A stretch of 64,000 nucleotides of DNA from Ceratothoa steindachneri (GCA_963969495.1 OZ018324.1:44514609-44578608), one strand, 5' to 3'. Shown: positions 11,790-23,548, numbered from the stretch's first letter. Numbers and translations are program-made. Notes: generated by a model not told the origin, from the sequence alone.

Positions 11790-14530
11790 TTTTTAAAATT
11801 TTCTACTGTATTACATTTCACTACATCCTCTGGTAATTGCTTCCACTTGTTCACAATTTTATACGCAAATGAGTTTCCACATATATTTGTGCGAAAATTC
11901 TTGGGTTTTATTTTCATTCCGTTTGATCGCGTAATAGATGTGCTAAACTGAAACCAAATATTAGAGTCGACATTTTCTATTCCTTTTAGTATTTTAACAT
12001 TTCTATTAATCGACCTCTTAATCTTCTTGTTTCAGGGCTGAATAAATTTAATCTTTCTAATCTTGTTTCATAATTATAATTTCTTAGTTCTGGAATCAAT
12101 TTCGTAACTCTGGCTTGTACTTTTTCTAACTTTTTAATATCTTTTCTTAAGTAAGGAGACCAGGCTTGGGAACAATATTGTAATTGTGTCCTTACTAGTG
12201 CATTGTACATATTCAGAATTGTAATTTTATTTTTGAAAGTGATTTGGCGTTTTATATATCCAAGAATCCTTTGCGCTTTCTTTTCGACTTCGATGCACTG
12301 CCGTGAAAACTTTAGATCGTTTGTAATGTAGACACCTAGGTCTTTTTCATTTTCAGTTTCTTTGATCTCATTGTCGAACAGTTTGTATTCTCTCCTTGGA
12401 TTATTATAACCAATATGCATTATTTTACACTTTTCAAGATTTAAGGGCAATTCCAATTTTTCCGTCCATCTTACTATTTTATCAATATCATTTTGAAATT
12501 CTTGAACGTCCTGTTCAGTAATTATCCCTTTTCCTAATTTACAATCATCAGCAAACCTGGAAATTTTCGATAGTAGGCCATCATCTATATCATGAACGTA
12601 CATAATGAATAGCAACGGGCCAAGGACAGAGCCTTGCGGGACGTCACTACAAAAGGAAACCCATTCTGACGCTTGTCCGTTTATAACTACTCGCTGTTTT
12701 CTATCCGTAAGCCAATTTTCTATCCATTTTGCAATTTTACCTTTTATTCCAAAGGCTCTTACTTTACACATCAACTTCTTATGCGGAACTTTATCAAATG
12801 CCTTTCGGAAGTCTAGATACAAGATTTCAACCGATCTATTATTGTCGTACAAGGTATTTATATAGTGAAAAAATTCTAGTAAATTTGTGAGGCAAGATCT
12901 CTTTCTCCTAAGCCATGCGGAGAATCATTTAGGAGTTTATTCTTTTCTAAATGCTCTACAATTTTATTGGAAATGTGAGTTTCAAGAAGTTTCCCAACTA
13001 CGGAAGTAAACTTATAGAGCGAAAATTGCTGGCAGTCTCTTTACATCCATCCTTAAATATTGGCGTTACATTTGCCATCTTCCAGTCTTGAAGAACAATT
13101 CCACTCTCTAGGGATAAATTGAAAATTTGCGTAAGATGTTCTTCTACTTGATTTATGACTTATTTCAAAACTCTTGGGTATATTTTATCTGGTCGCGGGG
13201 ATTTAAATTCATTCATCTTCTCTATTAGTTTCTTTGTGTTGTCGACACTGAATCGAACTGATTCGAGTAGTATAATATTAGCGATTTCACGTGTTTCTGT
13301 ATAGTCATACGAGTTACGCTCTTTTGTAAAAACAGATACAAAATATTCCTTGAGTGTGTTTGCTATTCCAATATCATCGAACTGCAAATTATTGTACTTA
13401 TCTCTTATTGGGCCAATATTGTTATTTATGGGTTTTCTGCTGTTTACTAAGGCAAAGAATTCTTTAGGATTATTTTTGCAATTTTGAGCTGCTCTTATTT
13501 CTTCATTTCATTTTGCTCTTGTAATCTTGGCTTTAACTTTTCTTCTCAATTCCAAATAATGATTCCTGTTTTCTATGTTATGGTTGTATTTTAGCCTTTT
13601 ATATGTTTTATCTCTGTTTCTAATGAGTTTCATAATTTCTTCAGATAGCCATTTCGGTTTATTAACATATTTATCTTTAATAACAGCCAGTGGTATGAAT
13701 TGACACTGTTTGTTGAGAAGATTGTTTTTAAATTCATGCCATGCTACGTTTATTTCTTCATTATTTATCCTAAAAGTGCTCAAAAACTTTCCTAGTTCAG
13801 CATAATTTTCTCTTTTGAAATTAAGTTTAGCGGTGGTGACATTTTGTAGGACACGTGATATATTAATTTCAAAATCTACTGCGTTATGATCACTATTTCA
13901 TATTCTGTCTCCAAAATTTAAATTTGAAATCAATTCATCGTCTGATGTTAATGCTAAATCCAATATGTTTTTATCTCTTGTTGGTTCTTTCACCTACTGA
14001 GTCAGGAAATTATCCTCAATAAAATTAATCAATCTTTGTCCTTCTGAGTCTGCAGTTTTGTTAGGCCAGTTTATTTTAGCACAATTAAAATCTCCAATGA
14101 TCACTGATAAATTGTCCTTACAAATGTTCGTTAAGTATTCATAAAATTTGTCATCTGTCTCCCGGAGCTGATGTGGACTCCTATAAACTAAAATAACATA
14201 TAGGTTCTTTTTTTGGTATATTTTAACCGTTACTATTTCAAAAACAGAGTCAGTGTTACATTCTACAGGGTGCAAATCTTTGCGTACATATAAAAGAACA
14301 CCACCACCTTCGCTATGTAATCTATCTTTATGAAATAACTTGTATCCTTTTAACTGGAATTATGAAATAATATCTCGTGACTCTGTATGTATCCATATCT
14401 CAGTTATTCCTATGATGTCGTACTTTTTGGTCAATACCGGCGCTCTGAACTCTGTAAATTTGTTTCTAATTGATCTTGCGTTAAATAATTGAGTTTTTAA
14501 TGTGTTTAGCTGATTTCTTCTGAATTGGGG
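11790..14530 (-). pseudogene. C1 ORF2, endonuclease-reverse transcriptase (broken)
   Basis: The endonuclease is recognisable at 13994-14530 (VILVYRSPH, IIGDFNCAKINW) with an SDHNAV block near 13890. The reverse transcriptase finger region is at 13160-13387. The catalytic core and thumb form one open stretch at 11986-12852: motif A LYLDFRKAFDKVPH, motif [13 protein letters not shown] (preceded by SD where C2 has SG), motif C FADDCKLG. A 1-base deletion in a T run near 11995 ends that stretch early; the homologous C-terminal 80 or so residues continue in another frame to about 11750. C2 has the same deletion. Stops also interrupt the endonuclease-to-finger region. Confidence 0.87.
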
Positions 14531-14595
14531 CTTCGATCGTTTCCCTGTGGTTCTTGACTTGGTGCTTCATTTTTCATTAAATTTCGTAGGTTATT

Positions 14596-14610
14596 TTATA
14601 GCAATTCTCC
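14596..14610 (+). repeat. Left target-site duplication of A2
   Basis: TTATAGCAATTCTCC, repeated exactly at 21501-21515. The empty counterpart in C2 reads TTTGTAGCAATTCTCC near 42830-42845. Confidence 0.95.
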
Positions 14611-15128
14611 ACCCCGTAAGGGGCGCGGCGATTTGCCATCCTGGCCGCCGTGCTGACGGGACTCAGCACTCCGTCCGCCCCCAGCTTAGCCTCTCTTCCT
14701 TCCTTTAAAACACTTGTTTCCTCTCTTTTCACACAACCTCTCCCACAACTTTCTCTGGTCAGCCTCTAATTTCACAGGGTAGATGCTGACCTTCCTTTCA
14801 GCCAACCGTCCCGCAACGGGGCTGAGGGGGTAAGGGACAATGCTCCCTAACCCCTGAGCTCTGATCTGGGGTGGCTGGTTTTTAAATACCTGCTTCATCC
14901 CCACCCATACCTTCCTCACATCCCTTTTCCTCTCGTCTTCAAAATCTATCATTTATACGCCGTGTCTAAGGTGGAGCCGCCATATCGATGGACTGCCAGG
15001 CCACCAGGCGGGAGGGGTGGTCCCAAATAGAGGCGCCTGGCTCTGCCGGGCTTGTAAGCACCTCTTGCAGTGCGGGCAACTGCAAGAGGTGATGAGCTAT
15101 TGCGCCCCTTGGCAAAAATAGGGTCACC

Positions 15129-17580
15129 ATGCCCATGGATGAATCAATAAAAACTAAAACCCCTTTAACTCCCCCTTGCTCATCGAAGGAGGCGCCCTCG
15201 GGCAGCTCCAGCAAAAAAATGGAGGTCCCTTCCCCTGTGCTTGCACAGGGGACCCTCCATATTTCTCTAACCGGAGAGAAGGCTTACTCCTCTCCTTCGC
15301 CTACGGGTGCAGGGGACTCCCCCTCACCCCCTTCTCTAGGGGTGCTTTCGGGCACCTCCATTTTCCCAGCGGCAGTCCCCTCTTTTCTTTCCAAGGGGAC
15401 TGCCAAGAAAGCCAGCAGGCAGCTTTTAGCCAGCCGCTCCCCATCAAAGCGGCTCGGTAGGGCAAACCCCCTTCGGGGGGAGAGGGAAGCTAGGCCCCTT
15501 CGGTCGCTTCCCTCAAAAGACCTGCTGGCAAGAATTTTAAACCTTGCTGGGGTCAAGGCCTGTGCCTCCCCACACAAGACTGGCGACACTGCCAAGGGGA
15601 ACTGCGATGTCCTGGGAGGGGATGGCCAACTGGAGGCCCATCCTGTGATAAACATGGTCCTTAAGGAGACCCAGCCTAGGACGGTAGGGCCTTCCATGGG
15701 GGGGAATTCGGGCTCGGCGCCAAGCACCGAACCCGAATCCGCCCCTATGCAAGGTCCTCCTCAAATGACTGAGGGCTTCGAGGCAGTAAAAGGAGGGGAG
15801 GGATCTCCTCCGACAGGTGCCCCTACGACAACCAGGACCTTCTCCATTTCGGAGAGGGACCTGGCTGAGGCCGGTCCATCTGGCCTGGGGGCTTCTCCCG
15901 GCGGAGGTGAAAAGCGGGTTCATTCCCCGCCCTCCTCTCTAAAAAAGAAACAGACAAAGAAGACTAAAAAGACGAAAAAGACTCGGGGCTCCTCTCCATC
16001 CGCGGGGGATGCGGGGACGAATGGGTCTGCTACCACTTTGGTAGGAGACCAAGCCAAGATCGGCACATCCGGCCCCTCTACCCCCTCGTGTGCGGAGCCC
16101 CTGACCAAGACTAACACCAAGAGTGCACAGGGCGGAGCCTCGATGACACCGGGGCCCCTCATTCAGAGGTTACCTAGCGTTTTCGAGCCCGCTGGCTTCA
16201 AACGCTTCCTCGTTATTCGCTCCACTGATGGCACCATGTTGTCCAAGGGCAACATGATCGATCAGAGGAGAGGATTAGCTAGTGCAATTGGTAGAGAGCC
16301 AAAGGTGACCCATTTCTCGGACGGAAGCCTTCTGGCGAATGCGGCGAATCCCGCCGAGGCGGCCAAGATAAGTGCTCTTCGGACACTTCATGGCACCCCA
16401 GTGAGTGTGACTCCGCACTTTACCATGAACTTTGTGAAAGGAGTAGTTTATGCGAGGGAACTCGTTGACTACTCCATTAAGGACATCACCCTAGAGCTGG
16501 CCGACCATGGGGCGGTCAAGGTCGAACGTGTGATGAGAAAACAGGAAGGGGCTTCGAGACCCACCACTACACTCTTCGTAACGTTCGACAGTGACAAGCT
16601 CCCTGAGTCGGTGCGTGCCGGTTGGTACCGCTACCGTGTAAAGGCATTCGTGCCACTGCCGCGGCGGTGCTATTACTGTCACCGCTTCGGCCATACGAAT
16701 CGCTCATGTAGATGTGCAAAGTCGGGGTCACCCGAAGTCTGTGTAAATTGCTCCAAGGTCGCACACGATAAGTCCAAATCGTGTGTGGCCAAGTGTGTCA
16801 ATTGCGGAGAGCCGCACCCTGCTTCTTCGAAGCAATGTGGTGCATATCTCCTGGAAGAAGAAATCCTGGCCGTTCAGGCCCAGGATAGACTCTCATTCCG
16901 CGAGGCTAAGGACTCGGTCCTGGCGCACCCAGCTCTGCCTGGGACGTCATATGCCTCAGTAGTTCGAAAGGCCCCCTTTCCTCCTGGCCCATCCAGGCCA
17001 ACGAGCACGGTTGTTTCCGCGCCCATTCGGAGCCCTTCTGCGGGCTCTACCCAACCCGGGCGCTACTCTGATAAAGCTGGCGGCAAAAAGGGTTCATACC
17101 TAGGCCCGGCTAAAACCAGAGCTTCCCCCTCTTCCCCCCAGCGTGACCGTTTCCCGCAAGGCGAAACGGCCACTCGCCTCCACCGAGTCGTTAGACTCAC
17201 AGGAGGCAACACCCCTGAAGATGGTCGCTAGGCCATCTTCAGGGGTTCCTAAAGCTGTCCCCCGAAAGGAGGACAGCAACAAAGGAGCTTCGGCTCCTTC
17301 GCCCACGCCCCGAGGTGGAGCGAGTGGCTCGGAGACGGTGGTTCCTCGAAAAGAGGCCCCCCCACCTCCGAAGCCGCAGCGCCCACCTAAGGTTTCGAGG
17401 CGGAGGGAGGAAAAGACTCGAATGGCGAGCCCAACCTCCCCCAATAAGTCCTCGAATGCGACAGCGCCTTCAGCGCTTTGTCCGGCCAACAGCCCCCGGG
17501 GTTCTGCCCCCGGGAAGCGTACGGCCATTCCCGTGAGGGTCTTCAATTTGAGGAAAGCTCCCGCGTCTCCTCCGAGCTAG
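15129..17580 (+). pseudogene. A2 ORF1, gag-like protein with three zinc knuckles (one frameshift)
   Basis: The ATG at 15129 lies in a context shared by all four copies. Residues 1-270 are Ser/Pro/Lys-rich and look disordered, followed by a basic stretch (KKKQTKKTKKTKKTRG, about 274-289). The gag core (FKRFLVIRSTDG to RAGWYRYRVKAF) spans about 350-505. Three Cys/His knuckles follow from about 514: CYYCHRFGHTNRSC, CVNCSKVAHDKSKSC and CVNCGEPHPASSKQC. An extra C in the run 17134-17139 (six C; five in A1) shifts the frame, giving a false stop at 17229-17231. The expected C-terminal tail continues in the next frame to the TAG at 17578-17580. The family coats element RNA. One base separates this copy from a full reading frame. 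Confidence 0.9.
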
Positions 17581-20500
17581 GCCTGGAGGGCATATTCCTT
17601 CAATGGAATTGCCGTGGACTCCGGGCCAACTGGGAGGAGCTGAAGAGGCTCGCCTCGTCCCGTTCCCCGTTAGCTATTTTTTTGCAGGAGACCATGCTAG
17701 GCGCGTGCCCCCTGCCTGCCCTCCCGGGGTATAAGGGTCTTGCGACCCCACCACCGCGGGATGGCCGGGCTGGGGGATGCGCGGTTTACACCCGGCATGA
17801 TGTCTCCGTTCTTCCTTTCTCTTTAGATACCTCCTTTCAGGCAGTGGCTGTGCAGCTGCACCTCGTCAGGAGGTATACTATCATTTCTGCGTACATTCCA
17901 CCGTCAGCTGACTTCGACGCGGGGGACTTCCACCGCGTCATGGCACGGTTGCCGAGGCCCTATCTCTTGCTTAGAGATCTGAACGGCAGGCATCCTCTCT
18001 GGGGAGATTACTCCACAAATCCCAGGGGATAAGTCCTTGCCGATCTGATCGAAGAGCTTGAGATGGGTGTCCTAAACGTGGATGAGTTTACGCATCACTG
18101 TCCGAGAACCGCTTCATTTTCTTGCCTTGACCTATCTTTGTGCTCTTCGGATGCACAGCCTGATTTTGATTGGGGCGTGTTCGATAAAATTTATGGAAGT
18201 GATCACTTTCCTATTCAAATATCATTTTCAGGGCAACTGCCGCCTGAGAGACCACCTCGGTAGTGCTTGGTGCGGGCGCGGTGGCCTGCATTTCAGGAAA
18301 TGACTGAATTCTCTATCTCAGTCGAGGAGTTTAGGTCTGTAGATGAGGCCGTTGAGTTCTTCTCCAGCAACCTCATCGCCGTGGGCCTTACTACTATTCC
18401 TAGGACGTCTTGCCGTTTTGCACGCCAACCACTGCCATGGTGGTCGGCCGAGTGTGAGACCGCCCTCAAACAGAAGCGTTATGCCTGCATGCGCTATAAG
18501 CGCCGCCCGAACGATTTCACTGTCACTGAATTTCGTCGGGCAAGGGCTAGGTTCCGGTATATTTCGAAGCACGCCCGCCGCTCTTCTAGGCAGGCATATG
18601 TGTCTTCCCCTTAACGGAAAGACCCCTTTAGCTGAGGTGTGGAAGCAAGTCAAAAGGATTCGGGGCAAGTTCTCGCAGGACCCCCTTCCCGTTCTCCAGG
18701 AGAATGGGACAGCAATCTCGGACCCCGCGTCCGTGGTGGAATCCTTAGTGACCGCTTTTTCCGCATTCTCTAGCCGTGATGCTGCTCCGCCAGCATTCAA
18801 TGCACGTCGTGATGTCGCGGAAGGCCGCCGGCTGGACTTTACCTCCAGAGGAGGAGAACCCTTCAACGACAAGTTTACTGTGAGTGAGTTGCGTTCCGCT
18901 CTCGCTTCGTGCGCGGACACCGCCCATGGTCCAAACGATGTCCCGTACGCCATGCTTCGACACCTGCGTGAGCGAGGCATGACATTTCTGTTAGATTTGT
19001 TCAACAGGATCTGGGTGGAAGGTCTTCTCCCAGACTCCTGGCGAATCGCTACTGTGCTCGCCTTTCGCAAGCCGGGGAGAGATCACTATACTCCGACTGG
19101 TTTCCGCCCAATCTCTCTAACCTCTTGCGTGTGCAAGTTGATGGAGAAATTGGTAAATGTTAGATTAGTCTATTTCCTGGACAGCGGAGGCCATCTGTCT
19201 TCTGCACAGTGCGGCTTCCGTAAGTTCCACTCCACGTCGGATGCTCTGCTCCGACTGGAAAATGCCGTCTGCGAGGCTTTCCTTCGTAGACAGCACTACG
19301 CCACGGTCTTTTTTGATCTGGAGAAGGTCTATGATACCGCATGGCGTTACGGTATCATGGAGACTCTCCACACGATGGGGGCGAGGGGACGCCTCCCAAT
19401 GTTTATATCTGAATTTTTGCGAGATCGTCGATTCCGCGTACGGGTGGAGGGAGCCCTCTCCGGCCCAAAGGAGCAGGCAGAGGGTGTCCCGCAGGGAAGT
19501 GTCCTCAGTGTTACACTCTTTGCCCTGAGCATCAACGGCATCACCTCGGTGCTGCCGGAAGATGTGTTCGCTACGCTTTACGTGGACGACCTTTCGATCT
19601 CTTTTGGCGCGGCCCAGATGCCAACTCTGGAGCGTCGACTCCAACAGGCATTGAACCGCGTCTCTCGCTATGCCGAAGCGCACAGGTTTCGGTTTTCTTT
19701 GGCCAAGACTAAGGTGGTGCACTTCTGCCGCCATCCACGGCTTCACCCCGACCCAGATTTGTTTCTTAATGGGGTGCGCCTGGATGTGGTTGAGTCGCAC
19801 CGTTTCCTTGGTCTTGTATTCGACCGACGCCTCACCTGGGAGGCTCATATTCGCAGCCTTAGGGTCTCCTGTACCCGCGCCATGGACATTCTCCGTTCCG
19901 TGATGTTCAGCGCTTGGGGCGCTGATAGGGCTACCGCCTTACTTTTTTATCGATCGTTTGTTCGCTCGAAGCTCGACTACGGATGCGAGTTTTATGCATC
20001 CGCAGCCGAGCGTTTATTGCGGAAGGTGGATTCGATCCACTAGACCGGCCTTCGCCTTGCGACCGGTGCCTTCCGCACTTTTCCCATTGAGAGCTTGTTG
20101 GTCGATGCTAGGGAGATTCCACTCGCTCTGCCCCGCGTGCAGTGCATCACTCGCCTGTACGCGCGAGCCCGGCGCCTCCCTCAGTCGCCAACAGCTCTCA
20201 CTGCATCCGCAGCTGATCTCGATGGTGCCTATGCCGCCGAGAGACGCCAGTCATACCCTAAGCCGTTTGGGTTTAGGGCCAGGACACTCTTTCGAGAGGT
20301 AGATATAGCTCTCGGGCTGGTGGTGCCCCTGGTTCTGCCCAGGAGGCCACCCTGGCGGGTACCACATTTGGCTATTTGTCGCCACGCCTCTGCTCCCAAA
20401 GCTTGTACTGCGCCGGGAGTATTGCATTAGACCTTTTTGGAGCACACATCGTGTCAAGCTGGTACCGTGCCAGTGTATACGGATGGCTCCAAGTCCCAAG

Positions 20501-21309
20501 AGGTGGGCGGCTTCCACGCCGTATCCCCTCTGTTTGAAGTCAGCGGGGCTCTACCAGGCGCTGCGTCTGTCTTCACGGCCGAGCTGGTGGCAATACACCA
20601 CTCGGTACGGGAGATTACGCGACGTGCCCGGTTCGGAGACCGGATTGTGATCTATAGCAACTCACAAAGCGCCCTGAGTGCTCTCGGGGCATTGGAATCT
20701 CCGCATCCCCTGGTTCGCGAAATCCGTGACGCCACGGTTTTGGCGAGCCGGGCAGATGTCGAGATTATCTTCTGCTGGGTTCCTGGACATGTAGGAATTG
20801 CGGGGAATGAGCGCGCCGATGAGGGCGCCAAAGAGCCTGCGAGGACTCTGCGACCGGACTAGCGTTTCGCTCTTCCTCACACTGACTACATGGCAGGAAT
20901 ACGGGCAGCTCTTCGGACTGCTTGGCAAAGAAGATGGGAGACGGTCGAGGGGAACTTAAAGTTGCGTGCCATTGCGCCGCGACTGTTCCCATGGACCTAT
21001 CCCCCAATGCCGCGGCGGCTTGAGGTTGCTTTCTGTCGTCTTCGAATCGGACACACTCGTGTGACGCATCGCTATTTGATGGAGCGCTCGCCTGCGCCTT
21101 ATTGCAACGACTGCGTAGTCCCCTAGACTGTTCGGCACATTCTAGTCGAATGTCCCAGTCTGGGTGATCTTCGCGCACGATACCTGTCCCGGTACCGGGA
21201 TGGGCGGGGTCGCTACCGCCTGTCCCTTGTACTCGGGACGAGTGCGTGCACCATGACTAGTGGACTTATTGACTTTTGGGGGGAGGCTGGCCTTATTCCT
21301 TTCATTTAA
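17448..21309 (+). pseudogene. A2 ORF2, endonuclease-RT-RNase H polyprotein (stops and one frameshift)
   Basis: The open frame starts after a TAA at 17445-17447 and overlaps ORF1 by about 130 bases in the -1 frame; no ATG precedes the first endonuclease motifs. Endonuclease (about 17590-18200): LQWNCRGL, LQETML, SAYIPPSA, RDLNGRHPLWG (other copies GDLN), SDHFPI. Reverse transcriptase (about 18990-19960): TGFRPISLTS, motif A FFDLEKVYD, motif [10 protein letters not shown], motif C YVDD. RNase H (20470-20830): VYTDGS, AELVAIHHS, YSNSQ where Asn (AAC 20659-20661) replaces the metal-binding Asp, and HVGIAGNERADE. The C-terminal Cys/His motif is YCNDC, then HILVECP. Lesions: TAA 18030, TAG 18261, extra C in 18607-18610, TAG 20041, 20428, 20860 and 21124. 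Confidence 0.92.
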
Positions 21310-21414
21310 CCCGGTTTAATTGTTGTTGTTGTTGTTTTTGTTATTGTTTTTGTTATTGCTTTTTTATTGTTATTGTTATTTCTTTTTATTGTTTCCTGTT
21401 TAATTTTTAAAGTA

Positions 21415-21468
21415 GCCTAGAACTAGGCTGTTTGTTTACGGCGACTAATGCCTAAGTCGGCAGTCGCC
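21415..21468 (+). other. A2 3'-terminal twin stem-loops
   Basis: Stem 1 is GCCTAG-AA-CTAGGC (21415-21428). Stem 2 is GGCGACT (21440-21446) with AGTCGCC (21462-21468) around a 15-nt loop. Both recur in A3 and lie just before the poly(A), the likely recognition region for the reverse transcriptase. Confidence 0.75.
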
Positions 21469-21500
21469 AGATAGCCCCCCTGATTTAAAAAAAAAAAAAA

Positions 21501-21515
21501 TTATAGCAATTCTCC
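21501..21515 (+). repeat. Right target-site duplication of A2
   Basis: TTATAGCAATTCTCC, identical to 14596-14610, directly after the 14-A tail. Confidence 0.95.
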
Positions 21516-22420
21516 ATATTTCATTTTACCTTTTGTGGACAGATGGATGCCATCCTGAGAAAACAAGTCTTTGTTGTGGGTGAGAAGTAGCCAGGGGTCA
21601 ATAAATTTAACATTCTCCTTCTTGCAAAGATCTTCTAGACGATGATTTATCCCAATTGCTCGACTTAGATTTTCATATCTCTTGTAAATTCTTGGTAGCA
21701 CCCCAACAACAATTGCATTATGCGTTTTGGTCTTGATTGTTTTTAGCATTTTCTTGTAGTCATTCATTATGCTTTCCGAACCTTAATAGTTTTTTTCCGT
21801 TGAACACATCGTTGCTTCGAACATTCGCTATGATTTGTCTCTCTTTGCTTTGCATCTTGAAGTTGTTTAATTGTTCTGTTAATTGCTCAATCTTCATTCC
21901 TGGATAGCATCAAAATTTGTGCTTTTTGATGTTCCAACTTCCAAAGTGATCGATTTGATTCCGAATTATTAAGTCACCAGCTAAATACGTTTCTTCCTCT
22001 TCTTCGTAGGACAATATATCATATTTTCTGAATGATTGGTTTTAATAGGTGCATATTTCTGACTTGGATGAAATTGTCCTCGTCTTTTTATGTTTGAGGT
22101 ATTAATTTTGTTAGTGAAAATTGCGACTTCTTGTTCCAGTTTCACGATTTTAGTATCTACTCGAGCTATTCTGGTTTCATCTTCTGTTTGACAGGCGCAC
22201 TTCTTTAACTCGAGGGCATTGATGCGGTTTTACATAGAACTTATTACAGACATCCATTTTGCCTTTTCGATATTAAATTTTTCTTTTATTTTGCAGAATT
22301 CGCATACACTTCTCGACGTGATATTCTCAAAGCATTATTCTTAAAAATCGATGATCCAACGTGTATTCTTGCATTTTAAGCAACGATGCTTTAATTTGGG
22401 GGCTCCGGGTATCCTTATTT
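21501..22420 (-). pseudogene. C1 ORF1, Cys-cluster/coiled-coil/SGNH esterase protein (broken)
   Basis: Same gene as C2 ORF1 (42800-43765). From the 5' side (about 22420 down): a Cys cluster starting CLKCKNT with the paired CxxC near 22310, a coiled coil, a GDS block near 21970, a conserved VGVLPR segment and a DGIHLS block near 21545. The longest intact piece is 21501-21767. The aligned start codon is ATA here where C2 has ATG (about 22413), and several stops intervene. A2 inserted within the last 15 or so codons. Esterase-bearing ORF1 proteins are known in CR1-like elements; their exact role is not established. Confidence 0.8.
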
Positions 22421-23250
22421 TTTATAATAACCTTACTTTTCTTCCCTTTGTTTGATTTCACTTATGTATACTTATACTTGACCACACTGTTTTATGCTTG
22501 ATTCAATACACGTTAATTAAATACAAGATCCTACGGTAGCGAAAATTGGTATTTAAAACTTCACTTTATATTAGAAAATTGCTAAACAATATGATAAGTA
22601 CACTTACTTACAAATTTTAATTACAAAATAGATTTATTATTACAGACTAGTCGATTTTAAAAAGGACGTGCTAAAAACCAATGCCTATCAACCGTTAAAT
22701 ACCAACCGAAATGAAATCTATAATTCACTAAATCGAAGAGATATATCTTGTATTAAAGATAAATTAGTATTTAAAACATATCTTTATTTCTGAAAAATCA
22801 CTAACAAATAGGGAAAATATACTAAATAAATTATGATTTTAGAACGAAATATTTTCAAGAAATTACTCGCTTAGAGAGAAAGATAAGGCAAAATGGCGCT
22901 GGCAGAGACACGAGGCGGATTAAGGGATTAAAAAGGCTCTGTTGTGATTGGTCAAAGGCCTGTAACAGGACGGTTAGCAACAGGAAAGAACAGAATTAAA
23001 CGAAAAAAAAAGTGATAACTCGAAGACAATATTGATGAATAAAATAATCTATTAACACTCAGAAATGACTTACAGTTGTTGTCTATTGAAAATGAACTTA
23101 GGAGATGACAACAAAAAAACAAAACAAATCTATTTTAAAAAGAAAAAATCGCTTTAAATATAAGTAAATTATGTAAAAAAAAAATCTTAAGACTTAGATT
23201 CGAGCGCGAAACACTGAACACCTGCAAACAAGACAAAGGCTGGCAGGCAA
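21516..23250 (-). mobile_element. C1 (5' part): ORF1 and 5' UTR
   Basis: Continuation of C1 beyond the A2 insertion. It holds most of ORF1 (to about 22420) and an AT-rich 5' UTR of about 800 bp that aligns with 43770-44680 of C2. Both copies finish at the same point (around AAGGCTGGC) and are followed at once by GA-rich DNA, so this is probably the true 5' end. Confidence 0.88.
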
Positions 23251-23326
23251 CTGAGAAAGAAAGAGAGAGAGAGAGAGAGAGAAAGAGATGGAGAGAGAGA
23301 TGGAGAGAGAGATGGAAAGAGGGATG

Positions 23327-23366
<40 letters not shown>

Positions 23367-23491
23367 GAGATGTAGAAAGAGAGATGGAAAGAGAAAGATA
23401 TGGAGAGATGGGGAGAGAGAGAGAGAGATGGGGAGAGAGAGAGAGAGATGGAGAGAGAGAGAGAGAGAGAGATGGGGAGGGTAAGAGAGAT

Positions 23492-23548
<57 letters not shown>

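Larger units (their letters stand above)
11311..14610 (-). mobile_element. C1 (3' part): CR1-like retrotransposon, split by A2
   Basis: 3' portion of a minus-strand element whose 5' portion resumes at 21501-23250. It matches C2 (39419-44680) closely along its length. It contains a 3' UTR with stem-loop, ORF2 and the last codons of ORF1. Without A2 the element is about 5.0 kb, apparently full length. The same break point is uninterrupted in C2 at about 42830-42850. Confidence 0.92.
14611..21500 (+). mobile_element. A2: complete Jockey/I-like retrotransposon inserted in C1
   Basis: A 6,890-bp element from ACCCCGTAAGG to a 14-A tail at 21487-21500, flanked by a perfect 15-bp duplication. It is the best preserved A copy. 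ORF1 is open for 700 codons with one frameshift, and ORF2 carries a handful of stops and one frameshift. It is GC-rich against an AT-rich host element. The perfect duplication and fewer lesions make it the youngest A insertion here. Its 3' UTR has a TTG/TTA-rich stretch (21310-21400) in place of the sequence seen in A1 and A3. Confidence 0.95.

Noticed and set aside
17250..21130. Alternative genetic code with TAA/TAG read as Gln
   Set aside because: Some stops in A elements do replace Gln, but others replace Trp, His, Ser, Glu or Lys. Frameshifts and catalytic losses are also present, and natural ORF ends use TAA, TAG and TGA. Decay explains it better.
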